Assembly (NCBI RefSeq): GCF_013402915.1
Contig: NC_050723.1
Coordinates: 806,001 to 870,000, forward strand
Length of the DNA stretch: 64,000 nucleotides
Reading direction: 5' to 3'
Origin: Zygotorulaspora mrakii
Lineage: Eukaryota; Ascomycota; Saccharomycetes; Saccharomycetales; Saccharomycetaceae
Shown here: piece by piece, positions 1 through 9,822 of the stretch
Layout of the letters: each line of letters begins with the position of its first letter
How positions within the stretch are numbered: the first letter of the stretch is position 1
The notes under the pieces: model-generated
What the model was told of the DNA's origin: nothing
The model's database searches: none
What the model saw: only the letters and a program-made list of their open reading frames with translations
Program-made: the position numbers and the translations under genes

Positions 1-1092
1 ACCTTCAGGTAAGTTGAACTCTAAAGCCTGTTGATTCCAAAGACCAACTGAAATTGAGTATCCGGAATCATCTATAATAGAGATATCACGACGATCAAAT
101 TTTTTACCTGCTTTGGAGGTAAGCTCAAAATGAGGATTAACGGTTTGAACAATTCCTAAAACATCCACCGAACAATTAACTTCCTGATTCTGAATTGCAT
201 TTAGCTTTATAAAGTTGAAATGAGTCTTTGGAACATTGCTTTCGTCGTAACATTCTTCTATTACCGTTTCCCTGTCCATACTTAACTCGTAAGGATGGGA
301 TAGATTAGAAAACTGTGGTTTAGCGGGTTGTAGCCTTGCTTTGGACACATAATATACTTTACCTTCCTGAAGCTTTTCATTTAGCTTATCAGCCATATCG
401 TTGAAAGCTGTAGCCCTGATTTCACCGGATGTATCCAAGAAATTGACGTTCAGCAATTTACCATCACCCCTCTGATTGTGCCAGGTCTTGATATCACCTT
501 TGAAAGAAACTCTTGCTTTAATTGTCCAAACGTTTTGATACGGAGATAATTGTTCGATGGCGAATATAGGCCTCGTCTTTTCAGATGAGTTCATTCCTTG
601 GTATTGCTGCTGATTTTTGGTTGGCATATGTGGAGGTTCCTGCTGTCTTGATGCTGGCTGTGCATATTGCGCTTGATCGGGGGTAGCAGTTTCATCAAGA
701 TCTTCCCCTGGATGGGCCGCCAAATAACTATCTACAAATTCGCTTCTGTCATTGATAATTTCAACACCCATTTTAACAGTATCAAAATCATCGATTATCA
801 AAACATACTTCTTTCTTTCCTTGACAATCGCTGCTTCTGCACTAGTCACACGGATCACGTCACCTCTCTGCAGATTCAGTTTCAAGAAGTTGCTAGCAGC
901 ATCATCTCTAATTAATGCCTTCATCTTAAACTCACCGTCGGACAGCATCACTAAGAACTTCTTGGGAGCAACAGTGTCATCTTTCTTCTTAGTATGCAAA
1001 ATCTGATAAATCCCACCTGTAGGATTGTCATATCTCCTTTTGTTTGTGAAAATGGTGTGAAAATCTTTATTTGTTAGATGAACAGTATCCAT
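1..1092 (-). CDS. RFA1: Replication protein A large subunit (N-terminal 364 residues, partial)
   Basis: Largest subunit of the heterotrimeric single-stranded-DNA-binding complex RPA, acting in nuclear replication, repair and recombination. The frame opens at ATG 1090-1092 and stays open to the window edge, so the C-terminal part (remaining DNA-binding domains and zinc motif) is missing. Visible are the N-terminal protein-interaction domain (starting MDTVHLTNKDFHTIFTNK, with RYDNPTGG), a linker rich in Q and P around residues 130-165, and the start of DNA-binding domain A (EKTRPIFAIEQLSPYQNVW, KTWHNQRGDGKL, DTSGEIRATAFND, then VIEECYDESNVPKTHF and GKKFDRRDI). These blocks match S. cerevisiae Rfa1 closely as I remember it. 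It is divergent from RPN14, sharing a 224-bp promoter. Identification is very secure; completeness cannot be judged here. Confidence 0.97.
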   Translation of the reverse strand, partial: MDTVHLTNKDFHTIFTNKRRYDNPTGGIYQILHTKKKDDTVAPKKFLVMLSDGEFKMKALIRDDAASNFLKLNLQRGDVIRVTSAEAAIVKERKKYVLIIDDFDTVKMGVEIINDRSEFVDSYLAAHPGEDLDETATPDQAQYAQPASRQQEPPHMPTKNQQQYQGMNSSEKTRPIFAIEQLSPYQNVWTIKARVSFKGDIKTWHNQRGDGKLLNVNFLDTSGEIRATAFNDMADKLNEKLQEGKVYYVSKARLQPAKPQFSNLSHPYELSMDRETVIEECYDESNVPKTHFNFIKLNAIQNQEVNCSVDVLGIVQTVNPHFELTSKAGKKFDRRDISIIDDSGYSISVGLWNQQALEFNLPEG

Positions 1093-1177
1093 GTTGGTAT
1101 AGTCTATGTAGTAGATCTAGCTTGGACCTATGAGGTTGACAACCTTGATACAATCTGTTATCAATAGTTTATTAAAT

Positions 1178-1186
1178 GGTGGCAAA
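1178..1186 (+). promoter_or_regulatory. PACE (Rpn4-binding) element upstream of RPN14
   Basis: An exact GGTGGCAAA, the proteasome-associated control element recognised by the transcription factor Rpn4, lies 131 bp upstream of the RPN14 ATG in the shared RFA1/RPN14 promoter. A second exact copy sits at the proteasome gene SCL1 in this window. Binding is inferred from the motif and the function of the gene. Confidence 0.8.
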
Positions 1187-1230
1187 AAATATTCTCCCTT
1201 TCTCGCGTCTCATTCATTTATTATAAAGCG

Positions 1231-1237
1231 TTTCGCG
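1231..1237. promoter_or_regulatory. SCB/MCB-like G1/S element in the RFA1 promoter
   Basis: TTTCGCG (reverse complement CGCGAAA) fits the Swi4/Swi6 cell-cycle box; a nearby TCGCGT at 1203-1208 resembles an MCB core. RFA1 is a G1/S-regulated replication gene in S. cerevisiae. The site is short and neither copy is a perfect ACGCGT, so this is suggestive only. Confidence 0.4.
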
Positions 1238-1316
1238 TATGGTCCAAACAGAAAATCGATGAGATATATTCAATTAAATAAATAATCAAGGATCAAATCG
1301 TTTAGTCATTGTCAAC

Positions 1317-2534
1317 ATGGTTGGTGAAACTGTATCCGTGTGTCACATTCAACATGATTTCGAGGCTACCGGAGTGGGCTCTCAATTTTTTATCAACGTT
1401 GATAAGTCCCTAGATGAAATACAGGAATTTAAAATCAAGAAACTGCCGGATGATCAGGGTTGGGATGCTGGAAAAGAGAATTCATTTCAAAAAATTGGAC
1501 ACCATCTTTATAGAGCAGTGCTTAATCATAAGCAATATAACTTTTGTACGATGAATCAAGATTACACATCAAATTTTAATGCTAGTGACAAGGAAGCTGA
1601 TTGGGCCGGAATCGACATTATAGCCTCTCCCGAGAAAAGATATGCATTAGGAGACACCTCAGGCAACATCATGATCTATGATGGATCATTAAAGCTGCAA
1701 AAGGAAATGCTAGGGGCGCATCTAGGTGAGATTACTTCGTTGAAGTTCTTTCCCAGTGGGGAAGTACTACTATCGAGCTCTACAGATACCAAAATCAAAC
1801 TTTGGTCCTTGGTAGATTGGTCAAACCCCAGAACATTTCAAGGTCATAAGGGCTCAATAACGCAACTTTGCATGATTGACCGGGGCCGTAATTTCTTGTC
1901 CTCATCAACAGATGGATCCGTTTGTCTATGGGAATGTGGATCGGGACAGAAAGTCTTCTCTTTTTCCAGGAAAGAGAATCCTAATGATGGAATAAATGCA
2001 ATTGATCTCCTTTCGCAGTGTGTCGATACAGATTACACGCCCTCTAGCCCATTAGAATTTCACACAAAGGGCAAACATGTAGTTGCAGGACATTCATCCG
2101 GCGTTGTGACCCTTCATGATCTGTACAGTAAGGAGCAACAACTCCAGCTACCTAGTAAGTTTATGTGCAGTTGCAACACGTTGAAAGTCGATACAAAAGA
2201 TAATAACTATATATATGCTGGTTATCAGAACGGTATGCTTTCGCAATGGGATTTGAGGCAACCCACATGTGCAGTTGACAGCATCTCCATCAATGAGGGA
2301 ACCCCGATTAATAGCATTTTTCTCGATTCAAGTTCGATGTATATTTCCTCCGGTGTTGACACTAGTCTATCGTTGAATATTGACGAACCAGAAAGACGCA
2401 TGCAGTACCAAATGCCAATGTTTCTAGTTTCCAATGACTACCAAGTTTCGCAGTTCGCTGCTGATCCAGAGGACGCCGATATCATTGCGGTGGGAAATTG
2501 GGGATTCCGAGCCAAGTTCAAAACACTTTCGTGA
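1317..2534 (+). CDS. RPN14: WD40 assembly chaperone of the proteasome regulatory particle
   Basis: Rpn14 is a WD-repeat chaperone that helps assemble the base of the 19S proteasome regulatory particle, binding the C-terminus of an Rpt ATPase subunit. The 405-residue protein is close to the S. cerevisiae length (about 417). WD-type repeats are visible: GAHLGEITSLKFFPSGEVLLSSSTDTKIKLW around residues 137-167, GHKGSITQLCM..GSVCLWECG around 177-205, and later degenerate blades (HVVAGHSSGVVTLHDL, YAGYQNGMLSQWDL). It ends in the characteristic VGNWGFRAKF. The start is the first ATG after the divergent RFA1 promoter. A PACE element upstream agrees with co-regulation with proteasome genes. Gene order with COG7 and PMC1 matches chromosome VII of S. 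cerevisiae. Confidence 0.95.
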   Translation: MVGETVSVCHIQHDFEATGVGSQFFINVDKSLDEIQEFKIKKLPDDQGWDAGKENSFQKIGHHLYRAVLNHKQYNFCTMNQDYTSNFNASDKEADWAGIDIIASPEKRYALGDTSGNIMIYDGSLKLQKEMLGAHLGEITSLKFFPSGEVLLSSSTDTKIKLWSLVDWSNPRTFQGHKGSITQLCMIDRGRNFLSSSTDGSVCLWECGSGQKVFSFSRKENPNDGINAIDLLSQCVDTDYTPSSPLEFHTKGKHVVAGHSSGVVTLHDLYSKEQQLQLPSKFMCSCNTLKVDTKDNNYIYAGYQNGMLSQWDLRQPTCAVDSISINEGTPINSIFLDSSSMYISSGVDTSLSLNIDEPERRMQYQMPMFLVSNDYQVSQFAADPEDADIIAVGNWGFRAKFKTLS

Positions 2535-2738
2535 ATAAAATTTCGATATGTAGCATTCTTTACGTGCCTCTCGACCTTTTTCTACACTGTTTTATTGCAA
2601 AATCGAGGTAGAATTCTATTTATCTTGCTTGAGGTTCTGATCTAAATTGAATAACTTAAGATTTTGACTGAAAAAAAATAAGTTTGCGAGTCTTCAAAAA
2701 AGTTCGAACGCTATGAAATAGATAAACGCTTTTCAAAA

Positions 2739-3599
2739 ATGGCCGGAGGTGATTCGGTTCTCATGTCTGATGGAGGTGAAGACAAAATACTGAACATTTT
2801 TTTCGACGAATCCTTTGTCCCACAAGCATTTGTCGATATTTTACTCTTTAACGCGGCACGCCAGGATATAAATCAAGTACAATCTGTCACATCATCTATG
2901 CTCGGCAGGTTAGATTACTATACCAAGCATCTTACCAAGGAATTGGAATCGACAATAAGAAAATTAGAAAGTCTATCAGAAACACTTCCTGGTACGTGGG
3001 ACGAAAGTGCACAAGAGGGCTCTAGTAATGAAGAATACAATTCCAGCTCTTTAAAAGTGATTGGTGGGTCTTCTAAACTTGAGTATTATCTTGACACATT
3101 AGGCAGTGCAGTCAGAGGAATGGAATCTGATATAACGAAGATTGACGGTAAGCTCGATCGAATCAATCAGGAAGGTGACGACAGCCAAAATCCAATATAC
3201 AATCTAGAAAATTTAAGAAAGATTAAGGAGAGACTGCTGATAGTTCATCAAAACTTTAGTACCTTGAAAGTTATACTAGATATATCATCAGGGAGTCAGG
3301 ATGCTCGCGAAGCTGCAAGTAAACAACTGCATTTATCTTTATCTGATTTTAAACTTTCATTGAAAACATTGGAAGAAACCATTGCTCTGTCGTTAAACAA
3401 ACCTTATGATGAGGATGGAAGTTTTTCAGAAAAGAATCAGGATTTACTAAGAAAAATTGAACTTTTTAAAGAATTGAAACCCTTATTTAGGGGTTTGGAT
3501 AAGTTCTATCCAGTATATTCAGATTTTTCGGATAATATAGAGAGGTCTTCACAAGCCTATTTGAGCTCAAAGAGTGTGGAGGATGAACTCAACAACTAA
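2739..3599 (+). CDS. COG7: Conserved oligomeric Golgi complex subunit 7
   Basis: Subunit of the COG tethering complex (lobe B), which acts in retrograde traffic within the Golgi. The protein is 286 residues, similar to the short yeast Cog7 (about 279) rather than the long animal homologue. The sequence is mostly helical with heptad-like stretches (residues ~55-80, 125-180) expected for a COG helical bundle; no catalytic motif is present. It begins MAGGDSVLMSDGGEDKILNIFFDESFVPQAF. Identification rests on size, general character and its position between RPN14 and PMC1, the same neighbours as S. cerevisiae YGL005C. It is convergent with PMC1. Confidence 0.85.
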   Translation: MAGGDSVLMSDGGEDKILNIFFDESFVPQAFVDILLFNAARQDINQVQSVTSSMLGRLDYYTKHLTKELESTIRKLESLSETLPGTWDESAQEGSSNEEYNSSSLKVIGGSSKLEYYLDTLGSAVRGMESDITKIDGKLDRINQEGDDSQNPIYNLENLRKIKERLLIVHQNFSTLKVILDISSGSQDAREAASKQLHLSLSDFKLSLKTLEETIALSLNKPYDEDGSFSEKNQDLLRKIELFKELKPLFRGLDKFYPVYSDFSDNIERSSQAYLSSKSVEDELNN

Positions 3600-4344
3600 A
3601 AATGTGATTTTGAGTCTTCTTGAGTAACCATGTGAAAAAAACATACTTCAATGTGGGTATGTGTTGTTTGAATCTCCCGTAAAGGAACAGGTATTATTGT
3701 TCAGTACTTTTTGAGGCTTCAACTATACAACTGATGATGTAGCGAAACACAGAGTACACGTCTAGATACAAGATGGAAATTTCTCCAAGACTCATTGCAC
3801 CAAATTGAAATTATTCTTACTAGATTGGGAAGTGGCAGTCATGCTATCTTTTACGCTACTTTTCTTTGAAGCCTTTTTGAGAAATATTGAGACTTGTTAC
3901 AAATAGTCGATCGCATCCTTTGTCTTAGAATCGAACTGATTCAATCGCTTTTATAAAATCGCTGAACTAATTTTGATGCATTCTTCTTGACTTCATGTGT
4001 AATTTATAGTAGTGAAATGAAGAAAGTGACTACTGTATATTTGATGAAACGGCAGCCATATTGGAAGGCTTTTCCGTTTTTTGCATTATTTACTGAAGTT
4101 CAACAGAAATTTCTTCTCAATTTCTGCTAAACATAAAAATATTATGCAGCTTTTGTAAAAAAAAAACAATTTATGCGTAACAAAGAAAAAGCATATATAC
4201 GTTAATATTTATAAATGAATATTGATGTCTAGTTCGATCAAATGATCTAAATGAGGAAAAAATGTACAGAGTCAAAGTTACAGTTTTGATTTATAGTTAG
4301 ATACTCATCTCTTAAGAAGCTTTATTGCTAAAGTTACTGAAAAA
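3600..4344. other. Convergent intergenic spacer COG7/PMC1, no gene seen
   Basis: This 745-bp AT-rich stretch holds the 3' ends of two convergent genes. There is a nine-A run at 4158-4166 and several short A/T tracts. No open frame of interest, tRNA-like boxes or repeat was found. Confidence 0.6.
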
Positions 4345-7300
4345 TTATTTATAATCAGTGGAACCTTCAGAGTTGGGAGTACCATCTCTTGCCAGCAATG
4401 CTTCCTCATCAAGCTGCTCTCTTTCGCCGCTCCTGCGAAAATTCAAAGTGCATATACCTTTGACCTTTTTGAAAAATTTACCAGGGAAGAACCGGAGAAA
4501 CCATTCATCTGGACATATTCTTACTAGCAAAGCCATGGGTAACGACAGAACACCGCAGAATATTGCGGTAATCCACATTGCAGTGGTTTGTTCTGCAATT
4601 GAAAATGCAATTCCACCATAAATCATTATTAATACTTGACATGCTCCTATAAGAATCATCACCGATATGAAGTAGCCGTTTCTGAACAGATCTTGAAAGA
4701 AATTTAAGTTTTCCTGGGTCACACGCTTTTTCCAGTTAGTTATGCCATCAGCTTCGTCAAGTTTTCTTGATGCTATTAAGGTAAAGAATTGCAACCAGAC
4801 AAATGTGTTAAAAATACATGCATTCAACTGTTCCCTTTCATGACCACTTAACGAGTCCTTACCGGGGAAAAAAAAATATTGGCCCTTGAATGTTAAGAGA
4901 AAGGTAATTAAAAGTTGAAGAGAGGATTGACTCATAATCATTTTCCATGTCGATGCGGTAATTAAAGGAGCTGAGCGACCCATTGGGTCATGCTCCATAA
5001 TATTTGGATCAGGCTTATCAGTAGCCAGAGCAAGTGCTGCCAGAGTATCCATAATCAAATTAACCCATAATAATTGGACAGCCGTTAAAACAGAAGCTTC
5101 TTGTTGTGAAGAGACTGATGATACAAAGGTCAGTACAACAGCAGTTACGTTAACGGTTAATTGGAATTGAATGAACTTTTTTATTGAAATTGATACACAT
5201 CTTCCCCATTTGATAGCATTGACGATGGCGGAAAAATCATCAGTCATAAGAATAATATCAGAAGCTTCTCTAGCGACTTCTGTACCAGAAATACCCATAG
5301 AAAAGCCAACATCGGCCAGCTTAAGAGCCGGTGCATCATTCGTACCATCTCCTGTAACTGCCACAACATCTTTCATTTCTCTCAATGTTTCAACGAGAAC
5401 TCTTTTATCTTCAGGAGATGATCTAGCAAGAACTCTTAATTTGGGTAAAAGTTTAATACGCTCTTGTTTGCTTAACTTGCGAAATTTAGGTCCCTCCATC
5501 GAATATTTTTCATCACTAGAACCATCCTCAGGTAAAATACCACAATTTTTTGCTATCGCTTTTGCAGTAACCACGTTATCACCGGTCACCATTCTAACGG
5601 TAACACCTGCTTTTTGGCATTGAGCAATTGAATTCTTGACTCCTTTTCTTAGAGGATCTTGTATTCCAACGATTGTGTCAAGTATCAACCCAAAACTCTT
5701 CTCATTTTCATTAGATTTACCATCAATTTTTTGATCGTTGTAATTTATTTTTTCACCGAAAAGTTTATCTTCACTTGCAATAGTATGATCATTTTCGTCC
5801 TGCATATCCCTAGGGGGCCATGACTTGCAATTCTTAAAATCCTTATGAGCCAAAGAGATCGCACGAAGTGCATCTGATGCTAGGGAATGAATCTCTTCTT
5901 TAATCTCTTTTGCAATATCGTTTGTAATTACCTTTAATTCGTCGTTAGATGATCTTCTAAAACAGCATCTACTGAAAATGATTTCTGCTGCTCCTTTAAC
6001 ATATAACCTATAAGTATCGGCTTCTTTGGACTTGACAACAATTGCCGCCCACTTTCGCGAGCTTTCGAAAGGTATGATTTGAACAATTTTTTCAACATCA
6101 AATTCTGTTGATGGATTGCTACGTAATTGACGTAAATCTTTTAAACCAAGCGACTTTTTAGCTAACGTCAATAGGGCGGTTTCGGTTTTCGAGCCAATAA
6201 ATTCTTCTTTTTTCCTGCGAGATACGTTTTGGTCATTACCAGCATCATCATCAGAATCAGCTGACGAACAATGATGACCATATTTGAAAAACGATTTGAT
6301 GGTACTCTCCTTTTGAACAATATTTGTAGAGAATGGATTTTCTTGAACCGACTGGCTTTCTTCATTTGAATCAATTTCTCTATTTTCAAAAGCTGTCGAA
6401 TTTAAAGTTATGTTTGCTAATAAATCTGATTTTAAACTCGAAGAACTAAATTTTTCGAAAAAAAATTGAGAGTTTTCGTCAGAATTATCTGATCTATCAT
6501 CGAAATGTTTCCCATTTAAATAGCCTTTTACAACTGTCATAATGTTTTCTGTTAAAGTACCAGTCTTATCGGAACATATAGCTGTAGCAGAGCCCATAGT
6601 TTCACAAGCACTTAATACTCTAACTAAATTACCATCTTTTGTCATTCTTGTGGTTGCAAAAGCCAATGCCAAAGTGACAGCCAATGGCAAACCTTCCGGT
6701 ACAGCAACCACGATAATAGTCACAGCCGTAATAAATATATTCATAAATTTTTCACCCTTCTGGGGCGGTGTTAAATCACCATATTTACCATTTTTGGAAA
6801 CATTGAAGATGAATTTAACAAATAAGACTAAGAATAAAACCATTGCTGCAGCACAACCATAAACAGATATACAGTCAGTAAGTTCATTCAATCTTTGTTG
6901 TAATGGAGTCGATTCAACTTCAACTTTCAAAGACGCCATTGTTTTGCCATGTATAGAATTCGTACCCACACATGTGACAACTGCTTTACCCAAACCTGAT
7001 ATTAATCTTGAACCACTAATAAGGAAACAGTTATTAGAATCAGTATCGTTTGGATCATTTTCGAATTTTTCATGAGCCAAGGATAACGGAATAGCTTTTA
7101 TCGCATCCGATTCACCTGTAATTGAGGACTCATCGGATTCGCACTTGCCCTCAATCAAAATACAATCCGCAGGTATAACATCCCCTGTCTGCAACGTGAT
7201 TAGATCACCCGCCAGAAGATCTAATATAGAAATCATGATCTCCTGTCCAGTCCTTATCACTACAAGTTTTCTGTCCTCTTTTTTCTTATTCAATTTCACA

Positions 7301-7830
7301 AATTGCTTTTCCTTCTGAAAGTCATTTATGGCGCCAACTAAGACAACTACAACAACTGCAATCATAATAGCAATACCTTCGATCCAATCCACTTTTGTAA
7401 TTTTGTTACCTTCTGGGTCATATTCCGGCGGTTGGAAGAACACCTCATACATCCCGAGACAGAATGAGACTATCGCCGCCGCAGTCAACAACAGCATTGT
7501 ATTATCATTGAAAGCCTCGAAAACCAACCTGCCAAAACTTTTAGGCGGGGTCTCCGGTATCCTATTGTCACCGTATGCAAGGTATCTTCCATCGTTATGA
7601 TCATTGTTTTCATCATAGTAAATTCCGTTTTTGGGGTCCGTGTGTAAGAACGCAAACAGATTCGAGATTTGACCTTTGAATATTTCATTGAACCTATTCA
7701 TAGACTTCGGGTCGTACAGTTCCCCCAGTTCCTCTTTGCTCACAGGAAATGCGTCGTTCCCACTAGTCGATCTCGTCATTAACTGATACCCTGACTCATC
7801 ATTTTCGTGGCTTGTAGATGCTCGAGACAT
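4345..7830 (-). CDS. PMC1: Vacuolar Ca2+-transporting P-type ATPase
   Basis: A P2B-type Ca2+ pump of the vacuolar membrane, related to plasma-membrane Ca2+ ATPases; it removes cytosolic Ca2+ and is a calcineurin target in S. cerevisiae. Its 1161 residues match the family (about 1173). P-type landmarks in order: QTGDVIPADC and DESSITGES (actuator domain), VPEGLPLAVTLALA (ion-binding helix M4), [15 protein letters not shown] (phosphorylated Asp), IPFESSRKWAAIVV, the nucleotide-domain KGAAE, MVTGDNVVTAKAIA, VTGDGTNDAPALKLAD (hinge), then a C-terminal membrane bundle with NLIMDTLAALALATDKP. A long acidic serine-rich insert (~430-545) lies between the phosphorylation site and the nucleotide domain, as in the S. 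cerevisiae protein. The start is the first ATG and the frame is intact. Confidence 0.97.
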   Translation of the reverse strand: MSRASTSHENDESGYQLMTRSTSGNDAFPVSKEELGELYDPKSMNRFNEIFKGQISNLFAFLHTDPKNGIYYDENNDHNDGRYLAYGDNRIPETPPKSFGRLVFEAFNDNTMLLLTAAAIVSFCLGMYEVFFQPPEYDPEGNKITKVDWIEGIAIMIAVVVVVLVGAINDFQKEKQFVKLNKKKEDRKLVVIRTGQEIMISILDLLAGDLITLQTGDVIPADCILIEGKCESDESSITGESDAIKAIPLSLAHEKFENDPNDTDSNNCFLISGSRLISGLGKAVVTCVGTNSIHGKTMASLKVEVESTPLQQRLNELTDCISVYGCAAAMVLFLVLFVKFIFNVSKNGKYGDLTPPQKGEKFMNIFITAVTIIVVAVPEGLPLAVTLALAFATTRMTKDGNLVRVLSACETMGSATAICSDKTGTLTENIMTVVKGYLNGKHFDDRSDNSDENSQFFFEKFSSSSLKSDLLANITLNSTAFENREIDSNEESQSVQENPFSTNIVQKESTIKSFFKYGHHCSSADSDDDAGNDQNVSRRKKEEFIGSKTETALLTLAKKSLGLKDLRQLRSNPSTEFDVEKIVQIIPFESSRKWAAIVVKSKEADTYRLYVKGAAEIIFSRCCFRRSSNDELKVITNDIAKEIKEEIHSLASDALRAISLAHKDFKNCKSWPPRDMQDENDHTIASEDKLFGEKINYNDQKIDGKSNENEKSFGLILDTIVGIQDPLRKGVKNSIAQCQKAGVTVRMVTGDNVVTAKAIAKNCGILPEDGSSDEKYSMEGPKFRKLSKQERIKLLPKLRVLARSSPEDKRVLVETLREMKDVVAVTGDGTNDAPALKLADVGFSMGISGTEVAREASDIILMTDDFSAIVNAIKWGRCVSISIKKFIQFQLTVNVTAVVLTFVSSVSSQQEASVLTAVQLLWVNLIMDTLAALALATDKPDPNIMEHDPMGRSAPLITASTWKMIMSQSSLQLLITFLLTFKGQYFFFPGKDSLSGHEREQLNACIFNTFVWLQFFTLIASRKLDEADGITNWKKRVTQENLNFFQDLFRNGYFISVMILIGACQVLIMIYGGIAFSIAEQTTAMWITAIFCGVLSLPMALLVRICPDEWFLRFFPGKFFKKVKGICTLNFRRSGEREQLDEEALLARDGTPNSEGSTDYK

Positions 7831-8438
7831 AGCATAAAAAACACAAGTATCGGATACGTCCAGGCCGCCAATTCACCACTCCACCAGTTCACCAAGTTAC
7901 CGACTGAAACAACCGACACCCGTATGTCAGTCAGTCAAGAAAAACGGACCGGATTGACAAAAACCAATCATTTAAATTGCACAACTGGTATACCAAATTT
8001 CAAACACCGGCAGGGGTTCAAGACGCATTTCTGCCATTGAGCGATAACATCATGGGGGAGGCTTAGCCCGCTCACACTCACACCTTGCCTATGGCCCTGG
8101 CCCTGGCCCTGGCCCTGGCCCTGGCGCTCATCTTCAACTTTGGACGAACACCACCACCGCCAAGTCGTGGCATAGCTCACCACCCAGCTTCTGCTTGCTC
8201 TTGCAATTCTTCCTGTTCTGGATCGCGGCGTATTCGATACTAAGCCTCTTTTCGGCGCGCACCACCCCTACACCGCAGCGGTTGCTGACGTGCTCTTTTT
8301 TCACGCAATCTCCCGCGCTGTGGCCAAGGCCATCCTCCGAAACATTCGATCAGTTAGTTATATGTGGCTGGCAACTCGCTTCGCATCCTGGGCCTGCTGA
8401 CCTGCTCCAGAACGCCCTGCCCACCCTGCTCGCCCGCC
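7831..8438. other. Divergent PMC1/SEN34 promoter with base composition change
   Basis: This 608-bp divergent spacer shifts from ordinary AT-rich yeast sequence near PMC1 to strongly GC-rich sequence from about 8050 onward, which continues through SEN34. It contains the GGCCCT hexanucleotide repeat listed separately. Open frames here are by-products of the composition and repeat; none resembles a known protein. Confidence 0.6.
8093..8125. repeat. (GGCCCT)5 tandem hexanucleotide repeat
   Basis: Five exact GGCCCT units followed by a partial GGC. It marks the left side of the GC-rich island around SEN34; an unrelated GAACCGCC repeat marks the right side. It is noncoding as far as can be seen. 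Confidence 0.95.
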
Positions 8439-9257
8439 ATGTCTGATATAATCGTGAACGTTACGCTCAGCAACCTAGACGGCAACTGGTGTGTCTCTGA
8501 CGGCTACATCTTCTCGCTGGAAGACATCAAGCGACTGAGACAGCTCGGCATATGCGGTGTACTGACAGGTACGCTCGGCACCCTGGCACAGCAGAACGTG
8601 TTTCTGTCAGTACCGCTGAGACTTCTGGGCGAAGAGGTGCTGTGGATCATCACGAACGGGCACGGCAGACTCAATGTCACCCAGAGCTCGACCGTCCCGC
8701 TGTCGCTGCGCTCCACCAGCGTCCGCGAACAAGTCCGTGACGACAATGCGACCCTGATCCAGCGTTCGTTCGCCCTGCAGAGAGACACCAAGTTGAAGGA
8801 GCACCTCTCCAAGACCCAGAAATACGGCCAAACCGGCGCAGTGCCGGGGGACCCGGCACTGTTCCAGGAAACCCCGAACGACTCGCTCGTCCTCAAACAC
8901 ACCCGCCGCGACCCCGCCGCCGCCGCCGCCCTGCTGCTCGCATCCTCGCTGCTCCGCGACCAGTACTGCCACCAACTGGATCTCTTCTCCTACCTCAAAC
9001 GCCAGAACTTTGTCGTCTCGCCCGGCGCGAGGTTCGGCGGCAAATACATCATATACCCAGGCGACCCACTGCGCTACCACTCGCACCTGATCGTCGCCGA
9101 CACCCAGGACTACCACCGCGACCCGCTCGACTTCAGCGCCATCAGCGCCGGCGCCCGACTGGCCACCGCCGTCAAGAAGACCTGGGTCCTCAACGCTCAG
9201 ATACCGGAAACCAGAGAAATAACATGTTTTTCTGTAGAATGGGCAGGTTTTGGCTGA
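8439..9257 (+). CDS. SEN34: tRNA-splicing endonuclease catalytic subunit (3' splice site)
   Basis: Sen34 is one of two nuclease subunits of the heterotetrameric tRNA intron endonuclease and cuts the 3' splice site. The C-terminal catalytic fold is visible: GGKYIIYPGDPLRYHSHLIV carries the conserved Tyr and the His of the triad, and AVKKTW near the end carries the Lys; the protein finishes EWAGFG as in S. cerevisiae Sen34. I chose the ATG at 8439 (MSDIIVNVTLSN), giving 272 residues (family about 275), because the upstream extension is low-complexity. Third codon positions are overwhelmingly C or G, unlike all other genes here, with an alanine run encoded by GCC. In S. cerevisiae SEN34 lies beside RFA1; here RPN14, COG7 and PMC1 separate them, as expected of an unduplicated order. 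Confidence 0.95.
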   Translation: MSDIIVNVTLSNLDGNWCVSDGYIFSLEDIKRLRQLGICGVLTGTLGTLAQQNVFLSVPLRLLGEEVLWIITNGHGRLNVTQSSTVPLSLRSTSVREQVRDDNATLIQRSFALQRDTKLKEHLSKTQKYGQTGAVPGDPALFQETPNDSLVLKHTRRDPAAAAALLLASSLLRDQYCHQLDLFSYLKRQNFVVSPGARFGGKYIIYPGDPLRYHSHLIVADTQDYHRDPLDFSAISAGARLATAVKKTWVLNAQIPETREITCFSVEWAGFG

Positions 9258-9287
9258 ACCGCCGAACCGCCGAACCGCCGAACCGCC
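9256..9287. repeat. (GAACCGCC)4 tandem octamer beginning in the SEN34 stop codon
   Basis: Four exact 8-bp units. The first two bases of the first unit are the GA of the SEN34 TGA stop. The array starts the downstream GC-rich tract and has no coding role. Confidence 0.95.
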
Positions 9288-9822
9288 ACCAGAGCCTCGA
9301 ATCCCAAACCCTTGGCGTCCTCGACACCTGCTATGACGTATAGCGCACTCGTCCGCCGCGCATCCGTGCACCGCAGCCCGCCCGCTGCATCGTGTACTAT
9401 ACCCGAAGCTCCGTCTCTCGACCGTTTGTTTGTGTATTGTCGTTTATAGTAAAGGCATTTCCGAGGCCAATATGTCCTCCAAACACGACGTGCGCGCCAT
9501 TTGCACATGCGTTAAATAAAGCACATCGTACACAGCCAGAGCCAGGGCGCTGTGGCATGTCGCGTCGTACGTTGCGCACCGCTGCCGCTGTGCACGTTAC
9601 GCAATGTTATCAGGCACGGCGGACGGAACGAGATATTTTTTTTCATTTCGTTTTTGTCCAAACAAGAAAAATTTTTCATTGAGTGGAATTTACCTCTTTC
9701 AGATTAGTGATTGAGATGTTTTGGTTTTTCCAAGACAAGAAGACATGACAAGACGGGACAAGTAGAGAAACCTGATCAAGACGGCGACAGCCGGCGTAGC
9801 GAGCGAGTAAGCCAGTACGGTG
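9288..9822. promoter_or_regulatory. Distal PMA1 upstream region
   Basis: Noncoding DNA between SEN34 and the PMA1 core promoter. It starts GC-rich and falls to ordinary composition by about 9640. Several CG-containing short motifs occur near 9540-9640, but I cannot assign factors with confidence; no clear Rap1 consensus was seen. Open frames on both strands resemble no protein. Confidence 0.4.

Noticed and set aside
5171..5623. 150-codon frame on the plus strand inside PMC1
   Set aside because: Antisense to a highly conserved pump region; no similarity to anything known to me.
8607..9371. Long minus-strand open frame of 254 codons opposite SEN34
   Set aside because: GC-rich sequence suppresses stop codons; the frame has no recognisable domain and is antisense to a well-supported gene.
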